Positions 61,584 through 64,000 of a stretch of DNA of 64,000 bases are shown piece after piece. The stretch covers positions 19,137 through 83,136 of the forward strand of contig JBBQMD010000005.1 in assembly GCA_038328575.1 (NCBI GenBank), given 5' to 3'. Under the pieces are notes generated by a model that worked only from the letters and a program-made list of their open reading frames with translations, was not told the origin of the DNA and ran no database searches. The position numbers and the translations under genes are program-made. How positions within the stretch are numbered: the first letter of the stretch is position 1; each line of letters opens with the position of its first letter. This DNA comes from JACVCS01 sp038328575 (lineage in GTDB: Bacteria; Planctomycetota; Phycisphaerae; Phycisphaerales; UBA1924).

Positions 61584-62531
61584 GTGCCCGACACCGATTC
61601 GAAGCCGCTCGTGTTGCTCGTCGATGACTCGATGGACGTCCATCGATTGGTCAAGGCACGCCTGCGCAGCGAGCCCTACGACATCGCCTCGGCCCTCAGC
61701 GCCGATGAGGGCCTCGTCAGCGCCGCTCAGAACAAACCCACGCTCATCCTGCTGGACCTGGACATGCCCGGCTGCGACGGCTTCGAAACGCTCCGCCGCC
61801 TCAAGGCCGACAGCAAGCTCTGCAACATCGCGGTCATCATCGTCTCGGGCATCGAGAACTCCGCCGACAAGGTCACAGCGTTTGACCTCGGCGCCGTCGA
61901 TTACGTCTGCAAGCCCATCGACTTCGGCGAGCTGCGCGCCCGCATCCGCTCCGCCCTCCGCACCCAGCAACTGCTCAACCTCCTGGCCACCCGCGCCGAG
62001 CTCGACGGCCTCACCGGCCTCGGAAACCGCCAACAGTTCAACCGTCGCTGGGAGCAGGAAATCGCTTCCTTCCAACGCTACGGCACCCCGCTCTCGATGA
62101 TCCTCTGCGATATCGATCACTTTAAGAAAGTCAACGACTCGTTTGGTCATCCCGCCGGCGACGAGGTCTTGCAGGGCTTCTCGAAGGTCATCGCCCAGTC
62201 GGTGCGCACGAGCGACATCGCCTGCCGTTACGGCGGCGAAGAGTTCGTCGTCATCATGCCGCACACCGCCCCCGCCGACGCGCTGATCGTCGCCGAGCGC
62301 ATCCGCGAGTCCCTCGCGAGCGTCGCATTCCCGCGCCACCCCGAACACCGCGTCACGGTCTCAATCGGCATTGCCGGCCTGTCAGGACTCCTGGCGGGCA
62401 TGACCAAGGAACGCTGGGTGGAGCACGCCGACAAGGCCCTGTACGCCGCGAAGCACTCCGGGCGCAACCGCGTCGTGACCGCGGACATGCAGGCGGGCGA
62501 GGAAGCGTTGAAGCCGGCGCGGGCGGGGTGA
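61584..62531 (+). CDS. Response regulator with GGDEF output (diguanylate cyclase)
   Basis: 315 residues from GTG 61584. Receiver domain 1-125: VLLVDDSMDVH, phospho-acceptor Asp58 in LILLDLDMPGCDGF, a conserved Lys in YVCKPID. GGDEF domain 145-305: DGLTGLGNRQQFNRRW, CDIDHFKKVNDSFGHPAGDEVL, catalytic GGEEF (217-221) and an inhibitory-site RTSD (208-211) five residues before it. It should make c-di-GMP under control of phosphorylation and product inhibition. PleD/WspR-like architecture. Confidence 0.93.
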   Translation: MPDTDSKPLVLLVDDSMDVHRLVKARLRSEPYDIASALSADEGLVSAAQNKPTLILLDLDMPGCDGFETLRRLKADSKLCNIAVIIVSGIENSADKVTAFDLGAVDYVCKPIDFGELRARIRSALRTQQLLNLLATRAELDGLTGLGNRQQFNRRWEQEIASFQRYGTPLSMILCDIDHFKKVNDSFGHPAGDEVLQGFSKVIAQSVRTSDIACRYGGEEFVVIMPHTAPADALIVAERIRESLASVAFPRHPEHRVTVSIGIAGLSGLLAGMTKERWVEHADKALYAAKHSGRNRVVTADMQAGEEALKPARAG

Positions 62532-62589
62532 TGCTCCGCCATCGTAACGCACGCTCACGTTCCGCCCAATGCCCTCCGATCGTGAGCGA

Positions 62590-63357
62590 TTAGGCGCGAA
62601 GGGCACGCACGAGCATGAGGCTTCGCACCACCAGCCACACAAACCAGACCGAATGCAATGGGAACGTGTAGAGATACGCGATGCCGACTTGCTCCATCAA
62701 GTCTTCACTGATCATGCCCAGCGCGCAGATCCCCAGCACCCACACCAGGCACACCAGGTGCCACACCACGCTGGCGACACAGAAGATTCGCCCGGACTTC
62801 GATGTGCCCGCGCGGCTCAGCGCGTCGGCAGCGCGACGGTGAACCATCGCGACGATCGTGAACTGGGCAAATATCATCAACGCGATGAGCGCGGTGCCGC
62901 CATACTCAAGGACCGCCCACACGTTTTCGATTGTCCCCAACGCGATGATCAGGGGAAGCGGCGAGAACATGCACACCGAGACTGGGATCATTCCCCGTCC
63001 GTGTTTTAACACCCCCGACCCGGCCAGCATCGCGCTGCCCGCCAGGAACGACAACACTGCGACTGCAAAAACGAAGGAGATGAGTGGGTCCTCACCCATG
63101 AGCCGGATGAGGATGCTAAGCGTGCCCACGACGACCCCGAAAACGTGCGCGATCAGGCCCAGCAGGAGCATCCTCCAGCCTTTCAGACGACCGGCCCGCT
63201 CCCGGGCAGCGACCTCGCTCAACGCGATCGACGCGTTGCACTCCGGACACATCCACGCAACGGGCAACCCACGCAACTCGTACCCGCACGAATCGCAGCG
63301 GAGCGACTCGTTCACCACCCGGGGCACCGGCACCGCACTGGCAGCCTCATCGCTCAT
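62590..63357 (-). CDS. Membrane protein with N-terminal zinc ribbon
   Basis: 255 residues. RCDSCGYELRGLPVAWMCPECN (20-41) carries two CxxC pairs of a zinc ribbon, a form common in planctomycete membrane proteins. Then about five membrane helices (GWRMLLLGLIAHVFGVVVGTLSI, FVFAVAVLSFLAGSAML, MIPVSVCMFSPLPLIIAL, ALIALMIFAQFTIVAMV, VASVVWHLVCLVWVLGICAL). Function unknown. The start codon and first residues (MSDE) lie inside the repeat tract 63347-63400, so the real start could differ. Confidence 0.65.
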   Translation of the reverse strand: MSDEAASAVPVPRVVNESLRCDSCGYELRGLPVAWMCPECNASIALSEVAARERAGRLKGWRMLLLGLIAHVFGVVVGTLSILIRLMGEDPLISFVFAVAVLSFLAGSAMLAGSGVLKHGRGMIPVSVCMFSPLPLIIALGTIENVWAVLEYGGTALIALMIFAQFTIVAMVHRRAADALSRAGTSKSGRIFCVASVVWHLVCLVWVLGICALGMISEDLMEQVGIAYLYTFPLHSVWFVWLVVRSLMLVRALRA

Positions 63358-63400
63358 CGCTCACGTCTCATCAGTCATCGCTCATCGCTCATCGCTCATC
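63347..63400. repeat. Heptamer tandem repeat, TCATCGC family
   Basis: TCATCGC units in tandem (GCGATGA on the other strand), overlapping the start of the zinc-ribbon gene. Related to the tracts at 30827-30854 and 38840-38884. Confidence 0.75.
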
Positions 63401-63450
63401 TTCTTGCCTCGCGCTCACCCACCTCACAACCTCGCAACCCTCGCGCAGAA

Positions 63451-64000
63451 TCACGGCAGTTCAAACGTCAGCCCCACGTAAAACATCAGCCCATCTCGCG
63501 CCGGGTTGCTGCTGTTCGAGCTGATCCGCGCGTTGGAGATGTGGTGCCACCGCAGGCCCGCGACCAGGCGTGCATCCTCGTTGATCGCGTACGTCACGCC
63601 GCCGCCAGCCCTCGGCAAGAAGTTCCAATGCGTCCCGCCATCAGGCACCTCGTCGAACGCGCCCAGCACGCCAAGACCGATCTCCGGGAAGAACGTCAGC
63701 GTGCGGTCGTCCGGCTCGCCGATCGCCAGATCACTCGGGATGAAGTGGTACTTGATGGCCAGCGAGCCGCTGACGCCGCCGGTGTCTTGGCCGCGCTGGT
63801 CGAAGTACCACCCGCCAATCTCGCCCCCGATCTCGAGGCGCGGGGCGATGAAGGTTGAAATCTGGGCGAAGCCGTTGATGTCTGTCGCTGAGCTGAAGTC
63901 GTACGCCACGCCGCCGCCCAGCGTGAGGTACAGCCCGCCCGCATCCAGATAACGGCGCGTCGCCTTTGGCGAAAAGCTCAAGCTCGTCGCGTCACTCGCT
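63451..64000 (-). CDS. PagL-like lipid A deacylase / outer-membrane beta-barrel, 5' end missing
   Basis: The frame remains open to the right edge, so the N-terminus and signal peptide are outside. The last ~183 residues have alternating beta-strand segments (YLTLGGGVAYDFS, RLEIGGEIGGWYFD, GGVTYAINEDARLVAGLRWHHIS) and end with FYVGLTFELP. LRWHHISNA is the PagL (acyloxyacyl hydrolase) active-site motif with its His-x-Ser pair, followed by an NPARDG segment. PagL removes an acyl chain from lipid A in the outer membrane. The assignment is probable; the upstream part is needed to confirm. Confidence 0.65.
   Translation of the reverse strand, partial: ASDATSLSFSPKATRRYLDAGGLYLTLGGGVAYDFSSATDINGFAQISTFIAPRLEIGGEIGGWYFDQRGQDTGGVSGSLAIKYHFIPSDLAIGEPDDRTLTFFPEIGLGVLGAFDEVPDGGTHWNFLPRAGGGVTYAINEDARLVAGLRWHHISNARISSNSSNPARDGLMFYVGLTFELP

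Overview
The window is GC-rich, gene-dense bacterial chromosome. The gene set points to a planctomycete, most likely class Phycisphaerae. It has two secreted proteins ending in a PTPG/PSPG + hydrophobic + RRRR sorting tail (PEP-CTERM type), futalosine-pathway menaquinone genes, paired C-x2-C zinc-ribbon membrane proteins, many short intergenic repeats, and a metal permease fused to a DtxR-like repressor, as in the chlamydial YtgCR protein (another PVC-superphylum lineage). No rRNA, tRNA, CRISPR array, insertion sequence or prophage was seen. The taxonomic call is inference.

Layout. 0-12 kb: the C-terminus of a PgpH-like HD phosphodiesterase, two GT2 glycosyltransferases, a KAP-like membrane NTPase, a BtpA-family protein, an M48 lipoprotein protease, a ribosome hibernation factor and an HlyD/MacA-like adaptor. 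12-21 kb: mqnB, a type IV pilus/type II secretion-like block (pilM-pilN-pilO-pilP-like-pilB), acetyl-CoA synthetase and RNase III. 22-26 kb: rpmH with promoter and terminator, an HD-GYP protein, a PEP-CTERM-like protein, mqnC, and a DUF417 membrane protein behind a striking palindrome. 26.5-39 kb: a flagellar export and regulation cluster in canonical order, fliN-fliO-fliP-fliQ-fliR-flhB-flhA-flhF-flhG-(small membrane protein)-fliA, followed by folK. 39-50 kb: secreted and lipoproteins, xerC, topA, unknowns and an isolated nuoC. 50-55 kb: glnS, a second PEP-CTERM-like protein and gltX. 55-61 kb: a degenerate HD-GYP protein and a four-gene metal ABC transporter operon. 61-64 kb: an Hpt protein, a response regulator-GGDEF diguanylate cyclase, a zinc-ribbon membrane protein and a partial PagL-like outer-membrane protein.

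How it fits together. Motility (flagellum and pilus-type machinery) sits among several second-messenger proteins (PgpH-like HD, two HD-GYP proteins, one GGDEF protein). The metal operon appears self-contained: binding protein, ATPase, permease and permease-repressor fusion overlap by 4 bp at each junction. Two GTAGC-N4-GCTAC palindromes cover the first gene's presumed -10 box and start codon.

Most unusual observations: (1) the permease-DtxR fusion with DtxR ligand spacing exactly preserved, plus the tandem operators; (2) a 26-bp palindromic repeat found in tandem between fliN and fliO and also inserted in frame inside gltX; (3) families of heptamer-type tandem repeats filling intergenic gaps, including gaps inside the flagellar operon; (4) a TANNNT box 5-9 nt before the start codons of several genes that lack a Shine-Dalgarno sequence, suggesting leaderless transcripts.
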